NCBI GenBank assembly: GCA_016709545.1 | Contig: JADJMO010000030.1 | Span: 58,262 to 122,261 of the forward strand | Direction of reading: 5' to 3' | DNA from: Myxococcales bacterium | Lineage (GTDB): Bacteria; Myxococcota_A; Polyangia; Polyangiales; JADJMO01 | DNA: 64,000 nt | Part shown: in pieces, positions 47,127 through 57,850 of the stretch | Position numbering within the stretch: the stretch's first letter is position 1 | Layout of the letters: each line of letters starts with the position of its first letter | Notes under the pieces: generated by a model | The model's database searches: none | The model's input: only the letters and a program-made list of their open reading frames with translations | Told to the model about the DNA's origin: nothing | Program-made: the position numbers and the translations under genes

Positions 47127-48281
47127 TCAGTAGTTGACCTGCACCTGCAGCCGCAGCAGCCGACCGTACTCGTCGTTGCCCGTCGTCGGGTTGGTGCGCC
47201 GCGCCTCGACCCAGGCTCCGACCAGCTCGACCGCCTTGCCGAGGTGCGCCTCGATCCCGAGCTCCAGCTCGCGCACCGAGTACCGCGGCGCGTTCGTCTC
47301 GAACTTCTTGCCGCCTTCGTAGACCTGGAAGCGCGCGTAGGGGATCAGCGGTTCGACGCGGAAGCCGACCAGCAGGTAGCCCCCGTGGAGGAAGCGCTCG
47401 CGCACGAGCTTCTTCGCGCGATCGAGCTCGGGCCCGATGCCCACCGTGTACTCGCCCTGCACGAGGAGCGGCTGCGGATAGAGCGTGAAGCCGAGCGCCG
47501 CGCGGATGTCGCGCGGGTCGTCGGGGCCCTTCACGTCCTTGTCCTTCTTGATGGCGAACTTGCCCGCGTAGCCGCCGACGCCGAGCTCGAGGATCTGGTG
47601 GCCGAGCACGAGGGGTACCGAGACCCGCGCGATGGCATGCACCGTCCCGTTGCCCTCGAGCTTGTTGGCGCCCTGGCCGGCGTACACGCCGAGCGCGAGC
47701 AGGCCGTAGTCACCGGAACCCTTGAGCCCGTCGTCGACCAGACGCTTGAAGAGGTGACGCGCCCACGTCGGCGCGTAGTAGAAGTATGCGCCGAGGTCGC
47801 GCTCGTTGGCCGCCCCGCTGTTGATCGCGTCGGTGCGATCGATCGGCAGACGGTTCTGGCTCGACTGCATGTTCTCGAAGCCGAAGGGGACCTTCGACAC
47901 GCCGACCCGCACCCGCGTCTCCTTGGCCGAAGTGAGGAACAGGTCGGCGTACCAGTCGCGCATGGTCACGACGTGCGTGTTGTCGGAGAGCAGGGTGGCC
48001 GCGTCCGTCTGCAGGTACACCTGGACCTGTGACGTCACGCTGCCCTGCACGATCAGCCGGGCGCGCCGCACGAGGAACGTCTGCCCCTCGCCCCCGATCG
48101 TGCGATCGGCCTGGGCGTTCACGAGCTCCGGGTTGTTCGCGAAGAACCGGTTGTAGCGGACCTGCGTGTACCCGCGGATGCGGAGCCGCTCGTACCAGGG
48201 AGCCTCCACCTCGCTCGCCGAGGCGACGGTCGGAAGGAGCAGCAGCAGCAGGATGACGAGGAGCGATTGGGCGCGACCCAT
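47127..48281 (-). CDS. Phosphate-selective porin O/P-type outer-membrane protein
   Basis: 384 residues. Signal peptide MGRAQSLLVILLLLLLPTVA with cleavage near SASE. The RIRGYTQVRYNRFF start, VRRARLIVQGSV, DWYADLF and VRVGVSKVPFGFE motifs are characteristic of the OprO/OprP-type porin superfamily. The late strands (YTVGIGPELDR, LIPYARFQVYEGG) and an aromatic C-terminus (VQVNY) fit a 16-strand barrel. Specificity for phosphate or polyphosphate cannot be inferred from sequence alone. Stand-alone, minus strand. Confidence 0.85.
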   Translation of the reverse strand: MGRAQSLLVILLLLLLPTVASASEVEAPWYERLRIRGYTQVRYNRFFANNPELVNAQADRTIGGEGQTFLVRRARLIVQGSVTSQVQVYLQTDAATLLSDNTHVVTMRDWYADLFLTSAKETRVRVGVSKVPFGFENMQSSQNRLPIDRTDAINSGAANERDLGAYFYYAPTWARHLFKRLVDDGLKGSGDYGLLALGVYAGQGANKLEGNGTVHAIARVSVPLVLGHQILELGVGGYAGKFAIKKDKDVKGPDDPRDIRAALGFTLYPQPLLVQGEYTVGIGPELDRAKKLVRERFLHGGYLLVGFRVEPLIPYARFQVYEGGKKFETNAPRYSVRELELGIEAHLGKAVELVGAWVEARRTNPTTGNDEYGRLLRLQVQVNY

Positions 48282-48428
48282 GGCCGCGCAAACTAGGATC
48301 GCCCCGGCAACGAAGTGGTCACGTTTCCGTGTCGTGTGCGTCGATCGTGTGACACACAGGGAACCGCCAGGTGAATCTTGTGGCGGGACGCCGACGATTC
48401 GATGTCTTCGGTGACGGAATCGCGCTCT

Positions 48429-50042
48429 TCAGGTGACGAGGTGAGCTCCGAGGGCGCGGGCGAGCAGCCCATGGGCGGGCGAGTCGCCGAGCACGCGCAC
48501 GCGGCGCGGATCGACCCCGTGCCGCAGGAAGAACGCGACGAGCAACCCTGGCAGCGGAGGTCGACACCAGCAACGGGGTGGCCCGCCCGGGTGGGGGCAG
48601 ACACCGACCTCGACCGGACGCCCCGCATGCTCGGTCAACCGCGCGGCCAGGCTGCCGTCGTCGACGAAGGCCTCTCGCCACCCGAAGGCGAGCACGGGAC
48701 CCTCGCCCGCGAGCGCGCCTGGATCCGCGAGCGCGCGATCGAGCGCCACGCACGTGGCCGCGCCATCGCCGAAGCTCCCCTCCCGCACGAACGGCACCTC
48801 CTCGATCGAGGTGAAGCCCTCGTCGAGCGACGGCGCCTCGAGATCGCGCGCCATGCGGAACAGCGTCGTCGGACCGAGGAGGTTCGGGTCGGTCTTGTTC
48901 GCGATCGCGAGCGCCGCGGGATCGAGGAGCGCGCCCCGTCGCTCGAGCATGCGCAGGACCACGTTGACCTGCGCATCGGCGAGCGGCGTCGCGAGGTGCA
49001 CGCAGCGGACCGTGGCGCCGTGCTCCCGCGCCACCGCGACCGTCTCCGCGCGGGCCGCCCGCGTCAGGTAGGTGTTGTCGAGCACCACGCGACGCTCCCC
49101 CGCGGCGAGCAGCTCCGCGAGCGCGCGGTTGACCTTCTTCAGCGTGCCACCGAGGGTGTCGCGGTTGAGGCGCGCGCCACCCAGGCGCTCGGCAAGCCGC
49201 GATTTCCCCGCGCCGGCGAGGCCCATGAGGAGGATGACCTCCGCTCCGGACGGCGCCGTGTGGCGCGGCGCGCGGAGCCGACCGAGCCCACGGTAGCGGG
49301 CATCGAGCGCGGCCAGGGCCTCCTCGTCGAGCTCGAGGTCGACCGCGCGCGCGGCCTCGGCGACGTGTGCCGGCTGCGCGCTGCCGAACAGGGGGACGAC
49401 GGTCGGGTGCACTGCCATCAGGTATGCGAGCAGCACCGCGACGGTCGACGCATCGAGGCGCGTTGCCTGGGCGCGGAGCACCCGATCGCCCAGCGTACGC
49501 GAAGCTCGCCGGGGCCCACCGAGCGGCGCGTACCCGAGAACGGGAATGCCCCGTGCTCCGCATGCCCCGACCAGCCCCCCGCGCGCGGCGACGTCGTCGT
49601 GCGCGCCGAGCGCGACCTGCACGGCCGCGATCGGGGTGATGGCCTGCGCCTCGTCGAGCTGTCGGAGCGTGACGTTCGAGAGGCCCACGGCCTTCGCGAG
49701 CCCACGCTCCACGCACTCCCCGAGCGCGCGCACGCTGGTCGCGAGCGGCACCCGCGCGTCGGGCGCGTGGAGCAGCAGCACGTCGGGCGCACGACCGAGG
49801 GCGCGCGCGGTCTCGGCCGCGTCCTCCAGGATCGCGCGCGCGCGTCCGTCCGGGATCCACGAGGCGCCCTCGCGACGAAGCCCGACCTTGCTGACGATCT
49901 CGACGTCCTCGAGGCCCTCGAGGAGCGCCTCGTTGCCGTAGGCGCGCGCGGTGTCGAACAGCCCGATGCCCGCCGCCCTCGCCGCGTCGATCGGGCCGCG
50001 GTCCACGAGGCGCAGGCACCCGAAGCCGAGTCTTCGCGCCAT
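48429..50042 (-). CDS. Aldo-keto reductase fused to polynucleotide-kinase-like P-loop and partial HAD domain
   Basis: 537 residues from ATG 50042. Residues 1-250: aldo-keto reductase barrel with tetrad Asp30, Tyr35 (LFDTARAYG), Lys52 (VSKVG) and His92 (LLLHAPD). Residues about 255-440: P-loop kinase (VILLMGLAGAGKSRLAERL, then LDNTYLTRAARAE), like the 5'-kinase half of polynucleotide kinase/phosphatase proteins. Residues about 440-537: CPHPGGPPRCWCRPPLPGLL and VRVLGDSPAHG, the later half of a HAD phosphatase of that type; its nucleophile motif (DxD) is not recognisable. The fused partners have no obvious common substrate. Divergent from the quinone oxidoreductase. Confidence 0.75.
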   Translation of the reverse strand: MARRLGFGCLRLVDRGPIDAARAAGIGLFDTARAYGNEALLEGLEDVEIVSKVGLRREGASWIPDGRARAILEDAAETARALGRAPDVLLLHAPDARVPLATSVRALGECVERGLAKAVGLSNVTLRQLDEAQAITPIAAVQVALGAHDDVAARGGLVGACGARGIPVLGYAPLGGPRRASRTLGDRVLRAQATRLDASTVAVLLAYLMAVHPTVVPLFGSAQPAHVAEAARAVDLELDEEALAALDARYRGLGRLRAPRHTAPSGAEVILLMGLAGAGKSRLAERLGGARLNRDTLGGTLKKVNRALAELLAAGERRVVLDNTYLTRAARAETVAVAREHGATVRCVHLATPLADAQVNVVLRMLERRGALLDPAALAIANKTDPNLLGPTTLFRMARDLEAPSLDEGFTSIEEVPFVREGSFGDGAATCVALDRALADPGALAGEGPVLAFGWREAFVDDGSLAARLTEHAGRPVEVGVCPHPGGPPRCWCRPPLPGLLVAFFLRHGVDPRRVRVLGDSPAHGLLARALGAHLVT

Positions 50043-50076
50043 GCAGCGAGAGCGTAGCCCAAGTACGATGCCCGCC

Positions 50077-51054
50077 ATGCGCGCCCTCCGCTTCCACAAG
50101 ACCGGTGAACCCGACGTCCTCGTCCTCGACGAGGTGCCCGCGCCGACCCCGCGCGCCGGCGAGGTGCTCCTCCAGGTGCGCGCGATCGGCATCAACTGGG
50201 CCGACACGCGCTTTCGCCGCGGCGAGTACTTCGTTCGCCCGCAGCTGCCGCAGATCGCGGGCATGGAGGCGGCGGGCGAGGTGATCGCGCTCGGCGAGGA
50301 CGTCCGCGATCTCGCCGTGGGCGACCGTGTCATGGCGCTGGGCGAGAACGCCTACGCCGAGCAGATGACCGCGCGCGCCGACCACTGCTACCCGATGCCC
50401 GCCGGCCTCTCGTTCGTGGAGGCGGCGGCGTTGCCGGTGCAGGGTCTCACCGCGCACCACACGCTCGCGCTGCACGGGCGCCTCGTCGCGGGAGAGTCCG
50501 TGCTCGTGCACGCGGCCGCGGGCGGCGTCGGGTCGCTGGCGGTCCAGCTCGCCCGCCGCCTCGGCGCGAGCAAGGTGATCGGCACCGCGGGCTCCGACGA
50601 CAAGCGCGCCCTCGTGCGGGAGCTCGGCGCCGACCTCGCGGTCGACTACCGCGCGGCCGACTGGATGCACCGCGTGCGCGAGGCCACGGGCGGCGTGGGC
50701 GTCGACGTGATCCTCGAGATGATCGGCGGCACCGAGTCGTACAAGCGCAACCTCGCGTGCCTCGCGCCGCTCGGCCGCCTCGTGGTCTACGGCGCCGCGA
50801 CCGGCGACACGCGCGGGCAGGTGGAGCCCATCGGGCTCATGCACAAGAACCACACCGTGAGCGGCTACTACCTCACCCCGATGCTGCGCCGGCGCGATCT
50901 GTGCGCGCCCGCGCTGGCCTCGATCGCGGCCGACGTGGTCGAGAAGCGGCTCCGGGTGCTGATCGGTGGAGAGGCCCCCCTCGCCGAGGGCTCCCGACTC
51001 CACCGGGAGATGGAAGCGCGCGGCACCACGGGCAAGCTCGTCCTCGTGCCGTGA
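50077..51054 (+). CDS. Zinc-independent quinone oxidoreductase (MDR family)
   Basis: 325 residues. Typical start MRALRFHKTGEPDVLVLDEV; nucleotide-binding motif VLVHAAAGGVGSLAVQLARR; IGINWADTRFRRGEY and the GYYLTPMLRR end match NADPH:quinone reductase-like members of the medium-chain dehydrogenase family without the structural zinc cysteines. ATG 50077 is preferred because the family usually starts there; an in-frame ATG at 50068 is also possible. The divergent neighbour (start 50042) includes an aldo-keto reductase domain, so both may serve carbonyl or quinone detoxification (inference). Confidence 0.88.
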   Translation: MRALRFHKTGEPDVLVLDEVPAPTPRAGEVLLQVRAIGINWADTRFRRGEYFVRPQLPQIAGMEAAGEVIALGEDVRDLAVGDRVMALGENAYAEQMTARADHCYPMPAGLSFVEAAALPVQGLTAHHTLALHGRLVAGESVLVHAAAGGVGSLAVQLARRLGASKVIGTAGSDDKRALVRELGADLAVDYRAADWMHRVREATGGVGVDVILEMIGGTESYKRNLACLAPLGRLVVYGAATGDTRGQVEPIGLMHKNHTVSGYYLTPMLRRRDLCAPALASIAADVVEKRLRVLIGGEAPLAEGSRLHREMEARGTTGKLVLVP

Positions 51055-51096
51055 TCCGCCCACGCCCGGCTGGCCTTTCCGGCTACGCTGCCGTTC

Positions 51097-54000
51097 GTGT
51101 CGCGATCGATCCCGCCCCCGCGCTTTCCTGCTGGCACGATGGCCCCGCCGCCCGCGGCCGACCCCGAGGAGCTCGAAGACGCCGAGCTGCTGGACGAGGA
51201 GTCGACCGCCGATCGCACGGCGGCCATGCACTACCCCGCGCTACCGCAGATCGAGCCGTTCGACGTGCTCGACGAGGACGTCGTCGAGGACGAAGAGGAG
51301 ATCGAGCCCGAGGACGATTTCGGGGAGAGCGCGCCCACCCAGACGCGCCCGGCGATCGTCCTGCCACCGGCGCGCCCCGCGACGCCGACCGCCGCGCCAA
51401 AGCCCAAGGAGCCATGGGTCGTCCACGCCGAGTCGCTGCTCGACGCGATCGAGCGCACCGACGACGTGCGGCGACGCATGGCGCTCCACCGCGAGCTCGC
51501 CCAGCTCCTGCTCGAGCAAGGCGACGCGAACCAGGCGTTCGAGGTGCTGGTCGCCGCGCTCTCGGAGGACGTCGAGGACGACGAGACCGTCGCCGCGCTC
51601 GAGGCCCTCTCGCACGCCCACGATCGGCTCGGGGATCTCCTGCGCACCGCGCTCGCGTGGAGCGAGGACATCGACTGGATGCGCGACCGCCCGCGCCTCG
51701 GCGTGCTCTTGCTGCGCATCGCCAAGTGGTACGGCGAGGACGTCGGCAAGGTGGAGTGGGGCCTGCCGTTCGCCGAGCGCGGCAAGCGCCTGCTCGGCGA
51801 GGGAGACCCGCGCCCGCACCGCGAGCTCGCGCGCCTCTACCGCCGGAAGAAGCAGTGGGACCTCGCCGAGGCCTCGCTGGTGGCCGCGGTCCAGCGCACA
51901 CCGCTCGGGGGTCGTCGCGCGGAGCTCGAGCTCGAGCGCGGACGTCTACGCGAGGCGCGTGGCGAGGCCAGCGCCTCCGTCCGCGAGGCCTACGCGGCCG
52001 CCCTCGACGCCGACCCGGCCTCCGAGGCCGCCGCCGTCGCGCTCGACGCCGAGCTCGCCAAGGAGGGCCTGCTCGCCGAGCGCGTCGCCGTGTGGGAGCG
52101 CCGCGTCTCCGCCGTGCGCGCGCCGATCGCGCTCGAGGCCGCGCGCAGCAAGCTCGTCGACCTCCTGATCGAGGGTGGACACGACAGCCGCGCGGTGGCG
52201 GTCCTCGAAGACCTCATCGCCGTCGACCCCGAGCACCGCCGCGCCCTCAAGCTGCTCGCCGAGGTGAACGCTCGCCGCGGCGACTCCGCCGGGTTGCGCC
52301 GCGCGCTCGAGCGCTCCATCGAGGTCGCCGCGAGCCCGCGCGAGAAGATCGGCCACCTGCTCGAGCTCGTCGCGCTGCTCGAGGAGCTCCGGGAGCACGA
52401 GGCCGAGGGGCAGGCGCTCGAGGAGATCCTCGAGATCGACCCGGGCCACCGCGCCGCGCACGACGCGCTCGCCGAGCTGCACCGCACGCGGGGTCGCCTG
52501 CATGCCCTCGTCGAGCTGCTCGAGCGCCGCGTCGCCGCGGTGAGCGATCGCAACTCGCGCGTGCGCTGGCTGGTCGAGGCCTCGCGCATCCTCGACGAGG
52601 AGCTCGGCGAGCCAGAGCGTGCCCTCGCCCTCGCGCGGCAGGCCGCCGAGATCGCGCCGCAGTCGGGCGCGGCGCTCGGCCTGCTCGGTCGCATGCTCGA
52701 GAAGGCGGGAGACCTCGAGGGCGCCGACGCCGCGGCCTCGAGCGCGCTCACCCACACCACCGAGCCCCGCGAGAAGGCGGCGATCCTGCGGCTCCGCGCG
52801 CAGATCCGCGGCAAGGCAGGGGCCGAGCCGGCCGAGGTCCGCGACCTGCTCGGGGCCTCGCTCGACCTCGATCCAAACGATCGCGAGGCGCTCACCGCGC
52901 TCCGCGGGCTCGCCGCCACCGAGGGCGACCCGGCCGGCGTGGCCGCGATGATCGTGCGCGAGCTCGAGCAGACGAGCGAGCCCGATCGCCGCTATCGCCT
53001 GCTGCTCGACCTCGCGCGGGTCCGCGCCGAGGAGCTCCGCGATCTCGACGGCGCGATCGCGGGCTGGGAAGAGGCGCTCTACCTGCAGCCCACGAGCGTC
53101 GAGGCCGCCGCCGGGCTCGTCGAGCCCTACAGCGAGCGCGGCCACCACCACGTGGTCCACACCCTCACGAGCCTGCTCCTGTCGGGCGGCCGCACGACCG
53201 ATCGCGCCCAGCGCGCGCGGTGGAACGCGCTGCACGGGCGGGCGCTGCAGGCCATGGGGCGCTCGGCCGAGGCCAGCTCCGCGCTCGCCGAGGCGGTGCG
53301 GCTCGACACCTCCGACGTCGAGTCGCTGGTGAAGCTCGCGGAGGCGCGCTTCGCCGCCGAGGACTGGGACGGCGCGCACCAGGCCGACCAGCGCCTGCTC
53401 TCGGCGCTCGAGCCCGGCGACGAGCGGCTCCTCGCGGTCCACCACCGCATGGGGTGCGTGGAGCACGAGCGTGGCCGCACGCGCGCCGCGGTCGGGAGCT
53501 TCCAGCAGGCGCTCGCCATCGACCCGGAGCACCGCCCGACCTCGAGCGGCTCGCGCAGATCCACGTCGAGCGCAAGGCGTGGCGCGACGCCGTCGACGTG
53601 CGCCGGCGGCTCGCCGAGATCACGCCCAACGTCGACGAGCGCATCGTCATCCTCGGCGATCTCGCCGAGATCCAGGCCGGACCGGCGCAGGACCCGCGCG
53701 GCGCCGTCGAGACGCTCGAGGAGGCGCTCGACCTGCGCAAGGGCGACCACGTGCTGCAGCACCGGCTGCTCGAGGCCTACCAGCGCGTGGACGCCTGGCA
53801 GGAGATGACCGGCCTGCTCGAGAAGATCGCCGCGGCCGACGACAACCCGCGTCGCCGCGCCAAGTACTTCTACACGCTCGCCCAGATCCAGCGCGACAAG
53901 GCGCACGACGGCGCGCGCGCGGCCGAGGCGTTCGAGCGCGCCCTCGACGAGGACCCGACCCTGCTCAAGGCGTTCGAGGCGGTCGACCGCATCCACACCC

Positions 54001-55283
54001 AGGCGCGCGCGTGGAAGCCGCTCGAGCGCGCGTACCGGCGCATGCTCCACCGGGTCGCCGGCGGGAAGGCCCCGCCGGAGCTCGAGGTCGAGCTGTGGAG
54101 CGCGCTCGGCCTGCTCTACCGCGACCGCATGCGCGACGACGTCTCGGCGATCGAGGCGTTCAAGATGGCCGCGCGCGTGCGGCCCGACGACGCCAAGGTG
54201 CGCCGCATCCTCGCCGAGCTGCACGGGCGCCGCGGCAGCGTCGACGAGGCGGCCGAGGAGCTGCACCTCGCGATCCAGCAGCACCCGCTGCACGCGGAGC
54301 CCTACCGCGCCCTGTTCCGGCTCTACCGCGATGCCGGCCGCGTGGACCGAGCGTTCTGCCTCGCCCACGCGCTCGTGCTGCTCGAGAAGGCCGACGACGA
54401 CGCGCGGCGCTTCCACGCGGTCCACCAGTCTCCTGGGACGGGGCGCAAGGGCGCGCCCACCTTCAAGAGCCGGCTCGACGCGCCCACGTTCACGCGCGCG
54501 GTGTGCCACCCCGAGGAGGACGTCCTCGTCGGCAAGATGTTCGAGCTCATCCTGCCGGCGGTCCGCGCGCAGCGCGCGGTGACCATGCGCATGTCGATCG
54601 CGCCGCCGCCGAACATCCCGTGGGAGGACCGCACCACCACCAGGGTGGCCCTCGCGCGCGCGTTCTTCGCCTGCGCCGACGTGCTCGCGATCCCGGCGCC
54701 GCGCCTGGCCCTGCGTCAGGACCTCGATGCGATGCTCGTGCCGGTGGCCACCGAGCCCCCCTCCACCGTGGCCGGGCGGCGCGCGCTCTCGCTCACGCGC
54801 CCCGAGGAGATGCTGTTCGCGATCGGCCAGCACCTCTCCGGCTGGCGTGGCGACGCGCACCTGCGGGTGCTGTTCCCGAAGCCCCAGCAGCAGGAGCAGC
54901 TCCTGCTCGCGGCGCTCAAGCTCGGCAAGCCCGACCTGCCGATGCACGGCGCCGAGGAGCGAACCCTCGAGGACGCCCGCGCGCTCGCGCGTCACCTCGA
55001 GCCGGTGCAGCTCGAGGGCCTGCGCGTCGTCGTCAAGCGCTTCCTCGCCGACGGCGGCCGCGCCGATCTCAAGGCGTTCGCGCGCGGCGTCGAGCTCACG
55101 GCGGCGCGCGCGGGGCTCCTCTTGGCCGGCGATCTGCCGACGGCGGTGCGCGGCTTCGACGATGCACGGCTCGCGGCGGTGGGCGTGCCCGCGTCGGAGG
55201 TGGTCCGCGATCTCGTCGCCTGGTTCGTGAGCCCGGCGCACCTCGCCCTCCGCGAGCAGCTCGGCTGCGGCGTCGGGCGATGA
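51097..55283 (+). CDS. Very large TPR-repeat protein, one frameshift
   Basis: About 1395 residues. It begins with an acidic/Pro-rich region (EELEDAELLDEESTADRTAA), then many tetratricopeptide repeats (for example AVAVLEDLIAVDPEHRRALK and AAVGSFQQALAIDPEH). The frame changes near 53535 and continues with LERLAQIHVERKAWRDAV, further TPRs and a C-terminal non-TPR domain of about 300 residues (from FTRAVCHPEEDVLVGKMFEL). No signal peptide; cytoplasmic scaffold likely. GTG 51097 or in-frame ATG 51139 may be the start. The stop overlaps the following gene (ATGA). Confidence 0.8.
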
Positions 55284-55594
55284 TCCGCAAGGACTGGCTC
55301 GAGCGGCTGATCGAGCAGCTCGCCTCGGTGGTGCGCAAGGCGTTCGGCCTCGCGCAACAGGGCGACGTGGAGGGCGCGCTGCGGCTCTTCGAGGATCTGT
55401 ATCGGTCGCTGGGCGTCGGTCGCGAGACGCTCGAGAAGGTCGATCCGGCGACGCTCTTGACGATGCTCGGGGACCGCGCCGAGCCGGTGGCGCTGATCCT
55501 CACCGCGGAGGCCGACGTGCTCGCGGCGGCGGGCCGTGAGGCTGATGCCAAGCGCCTGCGGACCCTCGCCGCGCAGCTCGCCAGAAGACCCTAG
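55280..55594 (+). CDS. DUF6483-like small protein
   Basis: 104 residues, all-helical (MIRKDWLERLIEQLASVVRK, LAQQGDVEGALRLFEDLY). It resembles DUF6483-type proteins with a TPR-like end. ATG 55280 overlaps the stop of the giant TPR gene, so the two are coupled and it may be an accessory subunit of that scaffold. Convergent with a membrane protein gene, overlapping by four bases. Confidence 0.6.
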   Translation: MIRKDWLERLIEQLASVVRKAFGLAQQGDVEGALRLFEDLYRSLGVGRETLEKVDPATLLTMLGDRAEPVALILTAEADVLAAAGREADAKRLRTLAAQLARRP

Positions 55595-56247
55595 CGACGA
55601 CGGAGCACCTTCATCCGCGCGTGGAGGTAGGCAGCGCACGCCGATGGGCCCACGAACATGAGGCCCGCGACGACGAGCAGCACGACCGCCCCCACACCGT
55701 CTGCGGCGACGGCGGCCCAGAGCCGTCCCTCGAGAGAGAACGGCGACGCGACGGCCTCGACCGTCGACCACCACTTCGAGAAGGCCTCCTTCGCGCCGAA
55801 GCCGAGCGTGACCATCGAGGCGAGGAGCGCGACGACGAAACCCACGACGAAGACCACGCAGAGCACCGCGGCGAGCACCGCGTGCAAGAGGCCGAACACG
55901 AGCAGCCCCCAGCACACCATCAGCCACACCGTTGCGACCTTCACGAACCCGGCGCCGAACGGCAGCTGCGCGAGCGGCGCGCGCTCCATCGGGCCGAGCC
56001 GCACCGCGGCTGACAGCTCCAGGGCGGCCTTGCCGAGGCACAGCGCGCCGATCACGATCGCGAACACAGGTCCATCGCGCTTGACCAGGTTCTCGCGGAG
56101 GAACGAGATGCCTGTACCGACGAACAGGAAGCCGAACAGGAGCGCCAGCACCCCCGAGACGATCACCATCGCACGCAGCCCGCCGAGGCCCAGCATCGCC
56201 GAAGGCGCGAGCAGCGAGGTGCGCGGCGGCGCGTTCGGCGGAGTCAC
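55591..56247 (-). CDS. Predicted four-helix membrane protein
   Basis: 218 residues. Hydrophobic segments: AMVIVSGVLALLFGFLFVG, PVFAIVIGALCLGKAALEL, AVLCVVFVVGFVVALLAS and GVGAVVLLVVAGLMFVGP. No signal peptide and no conserved motif recognised. It ends ten bases before the MscS-type gene in the same orientation, so they may be co-transcribed. Role unknown. Confidence 0.7.
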   Translation of the reverse strand: MTPPNAPPRTSLLAPSAMLGLGGLRAMVIVSGVLALLFGFLFVGTGISFLRENLVKRDGPVFAIVIGALCLGKAALELSAAVRLGPMERAPLAQLPFGAGFVKVATVWLMVCWGLLVFGLLHAVLAAVLCVVFVVGFVVALLASMVTLGFGAKEAFSKWWSTVEAVASPFSLEGRLWAAVAADGVGAVVLLVVAGLMFVGPSACAAYLHARMKVLRRR

Positions 56248-56257
56248 CGGGGCGAGG

Positions 56258-57784
56258 CTATCCGCGCAAGCCGAAGAAGTCCCGGATGCGGTGCAACAGC
56301 TGCTTGCTCTCGGTGGCCTCGCGGCTCTTTCGTGACTCGAAGTCGAGGCCCTCGCGCGCCGCCTCGAGCGCCACGCGCCGCTTGGCCAGGGTCTCGGAGA
56401 TGCGCTCGATGATGGGCGGGTCGTCGAGCAGGATGCGCTCGAAAGCCTTGCGATCCAGGCGATACGTGTCCACGTGGGTGAGCGCGATCACGTCGGCGGT
56501 GCGCGGCTCGCCCGTCATGAGGCCCATCTCGCCGAAGAAGTCCGGCGCCTCGAGCTGCGCCACCTCGACCGCGGTGTCGTCCGGCCCGCGCGCGAGCACC
56601 GAGACCTTGCCGCTCGTGAGGATGTAGAGCCAGCGCGGGTCGTCGCCCACGTGGGCGATCACCTCGCCCTGGACGAACGGCGAGTACTGGAGCGCGCCCG
56701 CGAGATCGGCGCGGTCGTCGGCCGACAGCGACGCGAACAGATCGAGGTGGTCGACGATCGCGGGGCGCTCGTCCTTGCGCGGCTTCTGCTGCGGCTCCGA
56801 CGAGAGCCGCAGGAGACGCTCGGGGACCGCGAGCGGAATCCCCGCTCGCGCGAGCGCGGTGACGACCCGGATTCGCACGCGCGACTGCGCGAGATCGTCG
56901 CGGTCGAGGTCCTGCAGCCAGTAGCGCACCAGGTAGTTCGCCGCGTGATCGCGGCCATCGCGCGCGAGATCCTGGAGCTGACAGACCGGCGGCGGGTCGA
57001 TCGCGACGCCCTCGATCGGCGAAGCGGCGAGCGCTTGCGCCACCGCTTCGGTGACGAGGTTCGGCGAGTGTCGGTGGTCGACGGCGAAGTGGAAGGTCAT
57101 CCGGTGCTGGACGACCTTCTGCCCCGCGCGCTTGCCGAGGATCTGGATCTGGCTCGCGAGGAGCACGGCGTTCGGCACGATGAGCTGGTCCCAGTCGCGC
57201 GTCTCGAGCACCGTGTGGCGCCAGCGGATCGCCACCACCTTGCCCTGCTTGCCGTTCTCGAGCTGCACCCAGTCGCCGACCTGGATCGAGCCGTCGAGCT
57301 GCAACGCGATGCCGCCGAGGATGTTGCCGAGCGTGGCCTGCAGGGAGAGGGCGAGCACGCCGGAGACGATGGCCGAGGTGGTGAGGACGCTGCCCGCGTC
57401 CATGCCCGAGGCGCGCAGCACCGCCAGCGTGGCCAGGATGTAGCCCACGCCGACCAGGAGCTCGGCCGTGAGCTTGTTGAACGACGTCCGCAGCGCGGGA
57501 AGGACGAGGTCGAAGACTACGAGCCCCGTGATGCTCACGGTCGCGTAGCCCCCGGCGAGATCGCCGACGAGGTTGAGCCGGCCCGCCCAGGCCTTCACGC
57601 TCGGATAGCCGAGGGTGTGGAGCGCCGTCCCCACGAAGGAGAACGCGAGCGAGAACCCGAAGAGCCACCAGGCCCGGCGCAGGTGCGCGCGCAGCTCGTG
57701 CCCTTTGCGCCGGGCGAGCCCGTCGACCACCAGCATCACGACGAGGAGCACGAGCTCGTCCCAGAGCGCCGCCAGGAACGCCAT
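56258..57784 (-). CDS. MscS-type channel with C-terminal cyclic-nucleotide-binding domain
   Basis: 508 residues. Membrane helices (LWDELVLLVVMLVVDGLARR, GLVVFDLVLPALRTSF) precede the MscS pore-lining helix SLQATLGNILGGIALQ and the beta-domain DWVQLENGKQGKVVAIRWRH. From about residue 350 a cNMP-binding fold follows (EVIAHVGDDPRWLYILTSGK, FGEMGLMTGEPRTADVIAL, the phosphate-binding cassette). This architecture is that of bacterial cyclic nucleotide-gated (bCNG) MscS relatives, which usually do not respond to tension. ATG 57784. Confidence 0.88.
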   Translation of the reverse strand: MAFLAALWDELVLLVVMLVVDGLARRKGHELRAHLRRAWWLFGFSLAFSFVGTALHTLGYPSVKAWAGRLNLVGDLAGGYATVSITGLVVFDLVLPALRTSFNKLTAELLVGVGYILATLAVLRASGMDAGSVLTTSAIVSGVLALSLQATLGNILGGIALQLDGSIQVGDWVQLENGKQGKVVAIRWRHTVLETRDWDQLIVPNAVLLASQIQILGKRAGQKVVQHRMTFHFAVDHRHSPNLVTEAVAQALAASPIEGVAIDPPPVCQLQDLARDGRDHAANYLVRYWLQDLDRDDLAQSRVRIRVVTALARAGIPLAVPERLLRLSSEPQQKPRKDERPAIVDHLDLFASLSADDRADLAGALQYSPFVQGEVIAHVGDDPRWLYILTSGKVSVLARGPDDTAVEVAQLEAPDFFGEMGLMTGEPRTADVIALTHVDTYRLDRKAFERILLDDPPIIERISETLAKRRVALEAAREGLDFESRKSREATESKQLLHRIRDFFGLRG

Positions 57785-57850
57785 CGAAGGGGATGCTACT
57801 CGATGCTCGGGGGGCTTGGCCTCGTCCTGTGTTCTTGGCACCATGGGCCG

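Noticed and set aside
53127..55241. 704-codon open frame antisense to the TPR gene
   Set aside because: Arg/Val/Glu-rich shadow; the plus strand shows coherent TPRs and coupled starts.
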